64,000 bases of DNA, from positions 22,238,727 to 22,302,726 of the forward strand of contig NC_080051.1 of NCBI RefSeq assembly GCF_026212465.1, given 5' to 3'. The stretch comes from Amaranthus tricolor (taxonomy: Eukaryota > Streptophyta > Magnoliopsida > Caryophyllales > Amaranthaceae). Below are positions 12,977 to 31,765 of the stretch, one piece after another. A model generated the notes under the pieces. That model was given only the letters and a program-made list of their open reading frames with translations, was not told the origin of the DNA and searched no databases. A program made the position numbers and the translations under genes. Each line of letters opens with the position of its first letter. The stretch's first letter is position 1.

Positions 12977-15007
12977 TCAAACGACCAAACGAGACTTCAA
13001 ACGTTCAACTTCGCCATTAGACTTGAACTTGGTTTTGTAGACCCACTGGCTACCAAGCGCACGCTTACCCGCGGGTAGATGTTCCAAAGTCCAAGTTCCA
13101 TTGTGCTCCAAAGCCTGTATTTCATTCTGCATAGATTTTTGCCAATCCAAGGATTTCATAGCCTCTTTAAAAGATTTTGGTTCCTTGTCAATCACAAAGG
13201 CTGCAATAAACTTCCTATAATTCACAGAATACTTATGACAATGTATGTAATGTGCCAGAGGATAAGGATTACCTGAAGAAGCATGATTAGACCGAGAGTT
13301 TGAAAGAGACGGATTATGAGCAATGACGGAATGAGTAACAAATGGTTTCCCAGAAGAATCAACAAAATCACGGAGCAAAACCGAGGGATACTTATCCCGA
13401 AAACCACGACCCAAAGGCTCCGGAGAAGAGAAGTCAGTGGTAGGCTCAGGGGACAATGAAGCAGTGTTGTCTGGCTGCTGTGGCTGCTGATCAGCAGCTG
13501 AAGGAGAGGAAGACGCGCGCTCCTGCAGTAGTCCATTACCTACGCTCGGGGAATCTGTAGCGTATGGAGCTGACTGTTGCGAATGTGGCTGCTGCAAAGG
13601 AGAAATAGCTGGCTGCAGACTGTCCGCATCTAAAGTTTCTAAAGTCTCAAGCTCCAAAAAATCATCATGAACAGGAATAGGTCCATCAAAAGTATTAGGA
13701 GCAATATGGACATCTTCCGGGGATCCAAAAGGGAACACATCCTCAACAAACTTCACATCTCGGGAAACAAAAAACACCTTTGAATCAAGATCATACACTC
13801 TCCAACCTTTCATACCGTAAGGATAACCCACAAACACACACTTTCTACTACGGCTAGCAAATTTATCGCCATGAGTTTGCTGATTATGCGCAAAACACAA
13901 ACATCCAAAAGTACGTATGGCATCAAAGGAGGGGGGTTTATTAAAAAGGATTTCAAATGGTGTTTTGTTGTGTAAAAGTGGAATTGGTGTGCGATTAATC
14001 AAATGAGCAGCGGCAAGGACACACTCCCCCCAAAAGTAAATAGGTAATTTGGCCTGAAATCTCAAAGCTCGGGCAACAGATAAAATATGTTTGTGTTTAC
14101 GTTCCACTCTCCCATTTTGTTGAGGCGTACCCACACAAGAATGTTGAAAAATTATTCCAGTCGCATTGAAAAACTCAAACAAACAATTAAATTCATTACC
14201 ATTATCACTTTGCACGATTTTAATTTTTTGATTAAACTGACGATCAACCATTGCAACAAACATCATAAACATTTTAAAGACCTCCATTTTATCAAGAAGT
14301 AAATAAATCCAAACTGCTCTAGAATAATCATCAACAATTGTCAGAAAATAACGAGCCTTACAAGAAGAAACACGTCTATACGGCCCCCACAAATCACAAT
14401 GCACTTTTTCAAAAATTCTAGAAGCTCTATTAGTACTCAAAGGAAAACGAACTCTAGAGTGTTTAGCACGCATACGTACTTCACACCCCTTATCTAAAAC
14501 ATCTCTATTATTACAAAGTTGAGGAAGCAACTTTACTACTTTCTCGGAAGGATGACCCAAACTACGATGCCATAAATCCAGGGACGAAGCTTCAATCGCA
14601 CCCACTTGAGGAACCAATTCCGTATTGCTAAAATAGTATAATCCGTCTCTCCTAGTTCCCGTCCCAATCAGCTCCTTCGTTGGGTCCTGTATGACAAAAA
14701 TGTGTTGAGTAAATTGAACAGTACAATTAAGATTGTCATTAAGCTGTGAAATAGAAAGCAAATTGCAACGCAAATTAGGAACAAATAAAACGCCTGTGAG
14801 AGTGAGTTTATCCGACAAGCGAACAGAGCCAATTAAAGAAGCATTAACAATGTCACCATTGGGCAATCCAACAGGACAATTAAAACTCTCAGTGTCGAAC
14901 AACCAAGAAATATCTCCTGTAACATGATGTGTAGCGCCGGTGTCAATGATCCAAGAGGTGGAATCAAACTGAGGTGGCGGCGGTGGTGGTGTTTCACTGT
15001 CCACCAT
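12977..15007 (-). CDS. Ty1/copia polyprotein fragment: protease, integrase, start of reverse transcriptase
   Basis: One uninterrupted 676-codon reading frame. Near residues 20-31 is the retroviral-type aspartic protease motif DTGATHHVTG (D22). At about 145-180 is the GAG-pre-integrase zinc module with LWHRSLGHPS and Cys175; the usual second Cys of the CxxC pair is Arg178. The integrase core follows, with CDLWGP (D205), QSDNGNEF (D268) and GRVERKH (E302), all acidic residues present. From about residue 615 the beginning of the reverse transcriptase appears (WQKSMQNEI, then LGSQWVYKTKF), and the frame stops after RLVV. No gag or CCHC knuckle precedes the protease, and only about 57 bp separate the start codon from the primer-binding site. 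The element is thus deleted at both ends. The integrase resembles the Ale/Retrofit lineage; that placement is an inference. Confidence 0.9.
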   Translation of the reverse strand: MVDSETPPPPPPQFDSTSWIIDTGATHHVTGDISWLFDTESFNCPVGLPNGDIVNASLIGSVRLSDKLTLTGVLFVPNLRCNLLSISQLNDNLNCTVQFTQHIFVIQDPTKELIGTGTRRDGLYYFSNTELVPQVGAIEASSLDLWHRSLGHPSEKVVKLLPQLCNNRDVLDKGCEVRMRAKHSRVRFPLSTNRASRIFEKVHCDLWGPYRRVSSCKARYFLTIVDDYSRAVWIYLLLDKMEVFKMFMMFVAMVDRQFNQKIKIVQSDNGNEFNCLFEFFNATGIIFQHSCVGTPQQNGRVERKHKHILSVARALRFQAKLPIYFWGECVLAAAHLINRTPIPLLHNKTPFEILFNKPPSFDAIRTFGCLCFAHNQQTHGDKFASRSRKCVFVGYPYGMKGWRVYDLDSKVFFVSRDVKFVEDVFPFGSPEDVHIAPNTFDGPIPVHDDFLELETLETLDADSLQPAISPLQQPHSQQSAPYATDSPSVGNGLLQERASSSPSAADQQPQQPDNTASLSPEPTTDFSSPEPLGRGFRDKYPSVLLRDFVDSSGKPFVTHSVIAHNPSLSNSRSNHASSGNPYPLAHYIHCHKYSVNYRKFIAAFVIDKEPKSFKEAMKSLDWQKSMQNEIQALEHNGTWTLEHLPAGKRALGSQWVYKTKFKSNGEVERLKSRLVV

Positions 15008-15063
15008 TTTACTGAAAAAATCCTTGAGAGAGAAAAAAATAAAAAAAAAATTAGTGTTTAACG

Positions 15064-15077
15064 TGGCTCTGATACCA
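15064..15077 (-). other. Primer-binding site of the copia element
   Basis: On the minus strand the sequence is TGGTATCAGAGCCA, complementary to the 3' end of initiator tRNA-Met, the usual copia primer. It immediately follows the terminal CA of the 5' LTR and sets the element's orientation as minus. Confidence 0.9.
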
Positions 15078-15335
15078 TGAGAAAACTATAATACGGGAAT
15101 AATCTGTGTTGTCCTTTCATTAACTCCAACCAATATTTATATAATACAAGATGGTAACCGTAGAATTAGTAAAAAACCGTCACCAAACCGTCACCAAAGA
15201 TAATGAAACTGCTGAAAGTGTGATAATGTAACCGTCACCAAATATACCAAACCGTCACCAAAGATAATGAAACTGCTGAAAGTGTGATAATGTAACCGTC
15301 ACCAAATATTTGATGTATACCGCGGAGTGCACATA
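15078..15335 (-). repeat. 5' LTR of the truncated copia element (outer end uncertain)
   Basis: The inner edge is exact: plus-strand TGAGAAAACT begins directly beside the primer-binding site. A TATA-like ATTATATAAATA lies at about 15135-15146 on the minus strand. The LTR includes a 64-bp tandem duplication (15187-15250 and 15251 to about 15310) containing ACCGTCACCAAAGATAATG. The outer edge near 15310-15335 could not be fixed, because no 3' LTR remains for comparison. Confidence 0.7.
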
Positions 15336-15346
15336 TCCTCAATAAA

Positions 15347-15565
15347 AATAGTATAAGTTTCAACTTAATTCCAAAAGTAAGCGTGAAAATTTTAAATTTG
15401 TGGTTTGAGGCTGTCATGCTCTACAAAAATAGGTCAAATAGTTGTTCGCAGTTAATAATTGCGAATAGCTATTTTGTCTTTTTTGACCTGTTTGCGAACA
15501 GCCCCAAACCACAGGTTTGGAATTTTCACGCTTACTTTTGGAATTAAATTGAAACTTATACTATT
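15347..15565. mobile_element. Foldback/MITE element with long inverted repeats
   Basis: The ends AATAGTATAAGTTTCAACTT and its inverted copy at about 15546-15565 open two arms of about 75 nt that match closely through AAAAGTAAGCGTGAAAATT and TGTGGTTTG(A/G)GGCTGT. Between them is a smaller palindrome (TTCGCAGTTAATAATTGCGAA). The whole 219 bp can fold into one long hairpin. It lies beside the copia LTR. There is no coding content, and the target duplication is not clear. Confidence 0.75.
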
Positions 15566-15956
15566 ATGTTCATTTTTTTGATAAAATTGTCTAATACATT
15601 TCAAATTTTCACAAAAGAAAACCAGAACAAGGTCCCTAAACTAAAAGAAAACATCAGGTCTCTTGAGAGATCGTCTTTTGAGAGATCGTCTCTTAGAGAC
15701 CTAACTCAATAAAATTTAATTTAAAAACAATAAAATAAATTAATAACTGAAAGTTAATCACACATTTAAGGAAAATAGTTTTCTTCCTCCCTTGTGCACA
15801 TTATGTTTAATTTCAAATCGAAAAACAACATTATTCAGTTATTCAACCATACATTTATCATCTCAACCATCAAATCAAATCATCAAGAAAAATTAAATAA
15901 AATCGTCAAAATGAGATTAGAATGAAAGATTAAACAAATTTATAGTTAGTATTTTA

Positions 15957-16330
15957 ACTTACTAAAGTTGGTGATTTATATTGTCCAAGTTGATATTTTA
16001 GAATAAGAAGTTGGTGTTTTATTATGATGAAGTTGGTTTTTTAAATAGTTTAAATTTTATATTTGGTAGAATATGATGCTTAAGTTTGTATTATAGCATG
16101 TTGTAGTTGGTATTTCAAATGCTTATAGTTGGTTTCCCAATAAGATGAAGTTTGTGATTTGGTGTATTGAAGTTGGTGTTATAGTATACTTAAATTGGTG
16201 TTTTTAGTATGCTGAAGTTAGTGATTTCATGTGTTGAAGTTGATGTTTTATGCTGTTTAAGTTGTTGTTTTACAATAATAAAGTTGATATTTTATTATGA
16301 TAAAGTTGGCATTTTTATCATTGAAAGCAG
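15957..16330. repeat. Degenerate AGTTGGT minisatellite
   Basis: Roughly 15 diverged units of about 20-28 bp, each carrying AGTTGGTRTTTT or a close variant followed by an AT-rich spacer with ATGATGA/ATGCTGA. The array is directly followed by a (TA)n tract. Confidence 0.75.
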
Positions 16331-16404
16331 GTATTTAACGAGTCTAATTGACCAAATTATGCGCGGTATATATTTTTATATGAGTGTTTATTAATTTATT
16401 GTAA

Positions 16405-16525
<121 letters not shown>

Positions 16526-17488
16526 GGGAGGGATCGGATGAGAACGGTGTTCACAATGAGAAGGATAAGAAGCATTCTACACCCTTCATTTGACTAAGAT
16601 TAAAAATTCTATGGTCACTAGGGATGCAAACGGGGCGGGGCGGGGCGGGGATTGGAATTCCCATCCACATCCCCATCTGTTAATGCAATACTTATCCCCG
16701 TCTCCATCCCCGCGGCGGGTATAATTTTTTTCCCCGTCCCCTCCCTGATGGGTTTGTACCTAAAACCATCCCCGCCCCACCACCCATCTGGGTATCCATC
16801 CCCGTCGAATACCCATTTTTCCCGCCACACTACCCGTCAAATCCCCGCTTAATACCCATCTGTGCCACATATTTATATTCAATCATTTGGGCCTTAAAAC
16901 CCATAATACATATCCAAACTCCAAAGTCTCAAACAAACACACATTCAAAGTCTCAAACAATTACATATCCAAAGTCTCAAACAAACACATATCCAAAGTC
17001 TCAAAAAAATACACAACCAAAGTCTCAAACAAATATACATGTCTAAAACAAAAGTATTTCAACATCAACTCAAAATCATCCAAAGTCCTAAAATTTGTAC
17101 ATATCTTGAGGTAGGGCGGGGCGGGGATGGGACGGGTATCACCTAAAACCTATCCCCATCCCTATCCCCGCGGTGGGTATGAATTTTATACCCGTACCCA
17201 CCCCATCACCCATCAAACCGGGACCCATCCCCGCCTCGATGGGGCGGGGATGGGGCGGGTCTCCTATTAGACCCGCCTCGCTTGCATCCCTAATGGTCAC
17301 ATTCAAGGCAAAAACGTTTAATTGTAAAAGTCACTATCTTACGCAGAAAAGATACAATGTCACAAATCTGAAGAATGTTCTTAATTTATAACATAGTATC
17401 CTTTTTTAGATATATAATGACTAACAAAAAATCATTCTTATCCTTCTCTTATTAAAATCCTTTTTATTTAATTATATATATATCAGGG
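16526..17488. mobile_element. MITE-like element hosting a nested hAT
   Basis: The left end contains GAGAAGGATAAGAAGCATTCT at about 16558-16578, and the right end contains the inverted match GAGAAGGATAAGAATGATT at about 17427-17447. (TA)n-type sequence flanks both sides. It would be only about 290 bp without the hAT insertion. Class and exact ends are uncertain. Confidence 0.5.
16619..17292. mobile_element. Nonautonomous hAT element with GC-rich subterminal repeats
   Basis: The terminal inverted repeats are TAGGGATGCAAACGGGGCGG on the left and TAGGGATGCAAGCGAGGCGG on the inverted right. A perfect 8-bp target duplication, ATGGTCAC, lies at 16611-16618 and 17293-17300. Subterminal zones are filled with GGGGCGGGG/CCCATCCCC words on both strands. 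The centre (about 16917-17030) has five loose copies of a CCAAAGTCTCAAACAAACACA unit. The 674-bp element has no transposase; the apparent Pro/Gly-rich ORFs are repeat artefacts. Confidence 0.9.
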
Positions 17489-22228
<4,740 letters not shown>

Positions 22229-22902
22229 GTGATTATAACATAATGTATTTTTAATGGGATATATTTAGGGACATTTAAATTTAATTTTATTTTATGAGCA
22301 ATTATATTACTACTTGTTTATATAGTGGATTTAGTGACATTTATTAGACACTTTAACAGTATAATAAAAAATCATACTAAAGCTTTTCGCGACATAGGAT
22401 CTGGTGACATTTTCATAAATGCCACTATGGACTATAGTAACAATTACATACTCCCTCCGTTCTTTTATGATCTTCCACTTTGGGTTTTTCACACATATTA
22501 AGAAAGATAGAATTTTTGGGTTATAGTGGGTATTATTTTAATTAAATAGTAGTGTGAAGTAATGATTGTATTGAAAGTATGAGAGATAAAATAATTATAA
22601 ATAAAACTAAATGAAAAAAAAATTCTGATTTTATTAATGAAGAGAGAGAACTTTACATTTTGGAGGGAAACTAACAAACTTTCCAAATTAAGAAAGTTTG
22701 GAGCTTCCAGCAACAGCAACCATTAGGGGAAATTCAGCCCTCCATACAAAAAAAAAAAACAAAAGAGTCTTGTATTGGGCATTCTATAATTACATGGATT
22801 GACATTAATTTTTCCTCAAATCTGAAATTACAAGCTTGTAATAAAAAAAAATGACTTTACATATTCCTAATCACACTATATTAACAGTCCACAAAAAAGT
22901 AA

Positions 22903-23155
22903 AACAAAATCAGTAGCCAAAACTTGTTCAAACAGCTGAAAATCAGTAGCCAAAATTCTTCAAACAACTTACAAAAATGAGTAGCCAAAACTTGTTCAAA
23001 TAGCTTAAATCAGTAGCCGAAATTCTTCAAACAACTTACAAAAATCAGTAACCAAAACTTGTTCAAACAGCTCAAAATCAGTAGCCAAAATTCTTCAAAC
23101 AGCTTAAAAAATCAGTAGCAAAAAATTCTTCAAACAGCTTACAAAAATTCTTCAA
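22903..23155 (+). repeat. Tandem repeats in the MLE leader
   Basis: Seven or so diverged units of about 33 bp alternate CAGTAGCCAAAACTTGTTC and CAGTAGCCAAAATTCTTCAAA. The array ends about 20 bp before the transposase start. It may be a transposase-binding or regulatory array; that is inference. Confidence 0.75.
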
Positions 23156-23173
23156 TCGCATCATTAGCCTTCA

Positions 23174-24694
23174 ATGGCTTCAGGAAGTGAAGATGAGCAA
23201 CAGGGGGCTTGGTACTTTGGATCGAATTCATACGTTCCAAAGTCCAGTTCTGAATCAGAAGAAGAGCCACAGAATATGGAAGAAATAGGACCACATCAAC
23301 AAAATCAGCATAAGCCAAGACTCATGAATGAGTTAAGGCAACTTATTTTCCAAGACATGTTGTCACTAAAAGTTAGTGACTTACTTCCTCATGGTACATT
23401 CAAACGCATAGCTCAAAAATACGGCTACACACATAGAACAATCCGAGATTTATGGAAATGAGCAATACAAACCAAGGAAGCAAACAAACCATACATTGTG
23501 GAATCCAAGTTCAAAAATTGTGGAAAAAAAAGAGTGGTCGTACCACCAAACTTACTTGAGTCTAGACCCATTGGCGAACACACTTGCATTAGAGATGTTG
23601 CAACATGTTTGGATTTGGCACCGTCAACGGTGTGGAGGCTGATAAAAAGAGGCGAGATAAAGACTCATTCAAATCCACTACACTCGGCTTTAACTGATGC
23701 CAACAAAATAAGGGGGGTGGAGTGGATTTTGAGCCTTATCCAAGAAGATACCATTCAAAGACACCCGATTTACAAAGTAATGTATGATTATATTCACATT
23801 GACGAGAAGTGGTTTTATTTAACCAAAAAAATGCAAAGAGTTTATTTAGCACACAAAGAAAAGGTCCCATATAGGGCAACGAAGTCATCAAAGTTCATAC
23901 CTAAGGCCATGTTCTTAGGGATCGTTGCTAGGCCTAGATGGAATCGTTTTGGTCAATGTACGTTTGATGGGAAAATTAGAATTTTCCCTTTTATCAATAT
24001 GGTGGCAGCACAAAGAGATTCAAAGAATCGACCAAGGGGTTCAATAGAAATTAAACCAACCGAATCAGTTAATCAAGAAGTTTATAGGAGTATGCTCATA
24101 CAACAATTGATTCTGACTATACTAAGAAAATGGCCAAGTGAAGGACCTTCCATTATTTTTATTCAACAAGATAATGCAAGGGTTCATATTATAAACGATG
24201 ATCTAATATGGCAACAACACAATAGGCAAGGGGGTTTAACTTTCATTCTTACTCAACAACCTCCAAATAGTTCGGATAGTAATATTCTAGACTTGGGTTT
24301 CTTTAGGAGCATACAATCACTTATGCATAAAAAGATGCCCAAAAACATTACAGAATTAATCACAGCAGTTGAGGATGCATTCGGAGAGTTACATCCATAG
24401 ACCTTAACTAATGTGTGGATCTCATTACAACACCATTTAAATGAGATTTTAAAAATTAAGGGGTCTAATGACTACATACAACCACACTTTGGAAAGAAGG
24501 TTGAAGAAGACAATGGCAGGTTAAGGATTCAAGTGAGAATCCCAACACAATTGGTTAGAGAAGCTGTAGCTTTTCTTAACCCAAACAGGGATCAGCAACA
24601 AACACAAGCATTAACAAAAAATGAGGATGCTGCAAAAGCAACAGAGATCATTCAAGAAGTTTACGATCAGGCAGTTGAAGAAACTCAAGGATGA
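23174..24694 (+). pseudogene. Mariner-like transposase (DD39D) with two in-frame stops
   Basis: One reading frame of 506 codons plus the terminal stop, broken by TGA at 23459-23461 and TAG at 24398-24400. The first segment has an acidic start (MASGSEDEQQ) and then a helix-turn-helix region ending in GYTHRTIRDLWK, as in plant MLE transposases. The middle holds the catalytic triad: YIHIDEKWFY (first Asp), FIQQDNARVH (second Asp) and SNILDLGFFRSIQSL (third Asp). Thirty-nine residues separate the second and third Asp, the plant DD39D signature. The last segment (LNEILKIKGSNDY, then PHFGKKV) matches the usual C-terminus. There is no frameshift, so decay is recent or the stops are polymorphic. The cut-and-paste activity is family knowledge. 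Confidence 0.93.
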
Positions 24695-25308
24695 CAAACA
24701 TCAAAGCCCCTCAGTTTATTTTGTTCAAATCATCATTAAAATTGTAGCTTTAAAAACTTAGGAGCAACAATTTGTTAATCACAACCAATGTTAATGATTA
24801 GAAGTCACTTCATTATTTTACATAATTTCAGAAAAAAAAGCCCCCTGATTCTTCATAGAGGTTATGAAACCTCTCAGATTACAATTTATCATCAACAAAT
24901 GAAGTAACTAAACATGCTAAAAAATCAAGTGATGGGTTATGGTTTACCAAATGCCACTCAACCAAGTAATCAAAGTAAATTTTTCAGAATTTAGAGGTTC
25001 AACAATTTGACATCACAGGGGCTTGTACACATAAAACCAGCAACAAACATCAACCCTAAAACCAGCAACATAATACCAACAGTAGAACGAAAAAAATCCC
25101 AAATAAACCAGAAGAACACAATATCAACAACAACACATAAAAAACAAATGAAAAAACAAACATCAAACATAAATACAAGATCATCATAATCCAGCATCAA
25201 ACGACAACAGATAAAACCAGCTCCAATTTTTCAAATTTAATTAACAAAAAAAAATGAAAAATCAGAACAACCTTACAATCATTAAGCACGTTTTTTGGGG
25301 TTCAATTT

Positions 25309-25608
25309 TTACCTAGACGCAATAACATCTTCAGGAGTGTCAGGGACAACCAAATTGATGTCATCTTCTTCGAGTACCTTTTCAACAATAGGAGAAGTTG
25401 GTGGAGATTCATGATACATAGATGTGGCATCATCTTCAAGTACCTTTTGATATGCCTCAAGATGTTTTTTTGACCACCTCAAAATTTCATTGGTGTAGGA
25501 ATGGGAACGACCATTGAGGGAACAAGAACACAACTCACCATAATCGCATAGACCGTCATAAAGATATGAAGGAATTGTGGAGTCACTCTTAGATTCGTTG
25601 TTTTTCAT
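25309..25608 (-). CDS. Uncharacterised 99-codon ORF antisense inside the mariner-like element
   Basis: The ORF begins ATG at 25608 and ends at TAA. It reads towards the transposase from the opposite end of the element, so the two are convergent. The product is small and acidic in its second half. It has a Cys-containing patch (CDYGELCSCS, about 31-40), two similar KVLEDD / KVLEEDD motifs and a terminal VPDTPEDV. There is no signal peptide, no membrane segment and no domain I recognise. The last codons overlap a plausible splice donor (AG/GTAAAA at the stop), and T-rich intron-like sequence follows, so it could be the first exon of a longer spliced product. Plant MLEs are normally thought to encode only the transposase, so this may be a captured host exon, an accessory gene, or chance. 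Confidence 0.4.
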   Translation of the reverse strand: MKNNESKSDSTIPSYLYDGLCDYGELCSCSLNGRSHSYTNEILRWSKKHLEAYQKVLEDDATSMYHESPPTSPIVEKVLEEDDINLVVPDTPEDVIASR

Positions 25609-26225
25609 TGCAAATACTTAAAGGTTCAACAAGATGTTAATGGCGGATTCAAGAACAGGGGGCTTTAAATTTCGAACCTTTGCCAAAACAAACGAAACGA
25701 ACCTCAAAATGATGAGAATAAACCGATCTACATTTTAATGCAGTTAAAATGTACTAAAAATGAAGAACACACAGGGGGGGAAAAGCCATGAAAATGGTGT
25801 TCATGAAGAGAGAGAAATGACCTTTTAAGAGGAGGAGGAAAAAATGACCGTTCATGAAGGCAGTAGGCGTGATAATGAAAAATGCAAAGCCTAAGAAGGA
25901 GTAATAAATGTATCCGGATGATTCCAGGTACATTAAAAGAAAAGGGGGGGTTTTAAGGGGTAAAAGTGGGATAAAAATTTTCTAAAAATAGAAAGTATTC
26001 TAAAGTGAAAGAACTTATGAAACTACCCGTTATAGTAAGGTGGAAGAACTTAAAAAGAACGAAGGGAGTATGTCTCTAAAGGTCAAATAAAGTGTTACAT
26101 ACTAAATCACTTTATAATGAAACTGAAAATAAAAACCAATAATTATTACACTAAAAATATTAATTAGGGACATTTTTTTAATGTCACTAAATCTTATTTC
26201 ACGAAAAGTTAATTTTGTTGTAGTG

Positions 26226-31027
<4,802 letters not shown>

Positions 31028-31756
31028 GGAAAAATTACCTAGAATAATTCAACCTTTATTCAATTTTCTTACAATAATTCCAACTATTAATCATGAATAA
31101 TTCGAATTTTGAGAAAAATTTGTCAAGAGAATAACACAATGACCCGCAATCTCTTATAGCAGGTAATTTTTTTTGAAAAAAAAAGTTAAACTAAAATTAA
31201 ATTAGAAAAAATAAAAGAAACTAAAAAAGAATTGAAAAGATAACTACCCAACCACTTCCCCACCGCCACCCCCTCCTCCACCACATCTTCTTTCCCTTCC
31301 CCTCCCAAACTTCCACCACTCCAACACATCTCCCTGCTCCTTCCAACCTGCCACCACCCTGTCCCCTCTCTAACAGCCATTACCCACAACCACTCATTTG
31401 CACCTACCCAACAACCTTAATTTAAAAATTGTAGTGGTTGTGCTTAGACTACACCGGAACTAAAGTCGGAGGCTAGTGGGGAAGGAAGGGTGGTAGTAGA
31501 GTGGGGGAAGGAAGGTAACTAACAGACATGGGAGGAGGGTAATTAGCAGGTATGTTAAATTTTTTTTAATTTTTTTTTAATTTTTGTTATTTTATTTTAA
31601 TTTTTTTGTTGATTTATGTACGAAAACTAGTTAGAAGTTGCATAACAACATTTTTAGGCAAATGACCTAATAATTTAAATTATTCATAATTAATTAATAA
31701 TTGAAATTATTATAAAAAAATCAAATAAATATTAAATTATTCTAAGTAAATTCTCC
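31028..31756. mobile_element. MULE-type nonautonomous element with a C-rich interior
   Basis: The left end is GGAAAAATTACCTAGAATAA; the inverted right end is GGAGAATTTACTTAGAATAA, extending as a long imperfect TIR. The flanking 9-mers are TAAATTTAA (31019-31027) and AAAATTTAA (31757-31765), 8 of 9 matching, which fits the Mutator-type target duplication. The interior at about 31244-31550 is C-rich on one half and G-rich on the other, unlike the TIRs, and may be captured DNA. No convincing protein is encoded. Confidence 0.65.
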
Positions 31757-31765
31757 AAAATTTAA

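Larger units (their letters stand above)
22451..26068 (+). mobile_element. Complete mariner-like element (plant MLE)
   Basis: The ends are CTCCCTCCGTTCTTTTATG and, inverted, CTCCCTTCGTTCTTTTTAAG, followed in both by (A/G)TTCTTCCAC. A TA target duplication lies at 22449-22450 and 26069-26070. The TIRs are the same kind as in the Stowaway MITEs, as expected since MLEs mobilise those. The element carries a DD39D transposase reading frame on the plus strand (with two stops) and an unexplained 99-codon ORF on the opposite strand. The two other MITE copies in this window provide natural empty sites that define the insertion. Confidence 0.92.
22229..26225. mobile_element. CACTA-type MITE, copy 2, split by the mariner-like element
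   Basis: The left part (to 22450) and right part (from 26069) together match the intact copies at 3767 and 53139, including GTGACATTTATTAGACACTT and GTCAAATAAAGTG. The right end is TTGTTGTAGTG at 26225. The left terminus is degraded. Bases around 22292-22320 are replaced by a copy of an upstream block. The MITE is interrupted at a TA by the 3.6-kb element at 22451-26068. Confidence 0.75.

Noticed and set aside
16618..16852. Pro/Gly-rich ORFs on both strands
   Set aside because: They fall wholly inside the GC-rich repeats of the nonautonomous hAT element.
16887..17114. Lys/Ser-rich repeat ORF (KVSNKH units)
   Set aside because: It is produced by a tandem repeat of about 22 bp within the hAT element rather than a protein-coding gene.
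22903..23155. Regular repeats considered as a CRISPR-like array
   Set aside because: Units are diverged, without unique spacers, and belong to a mariner-like element in a plant nuclear genome.
24991..25200. ORFs on both strands downstream of the MLE transposase
   Set aside because: Low-complexity Phe/Val or Asn/Lys/Thr readings of AT-rich noncoding sequence; only the 25309-25608 ORF has non-trivial composition.
31186..31389. 67-codon Gly/Val-rich ORF
   Set aside because: It reads the C-rich interior of a MULE-type element antisense; no domain, and composition explains it.
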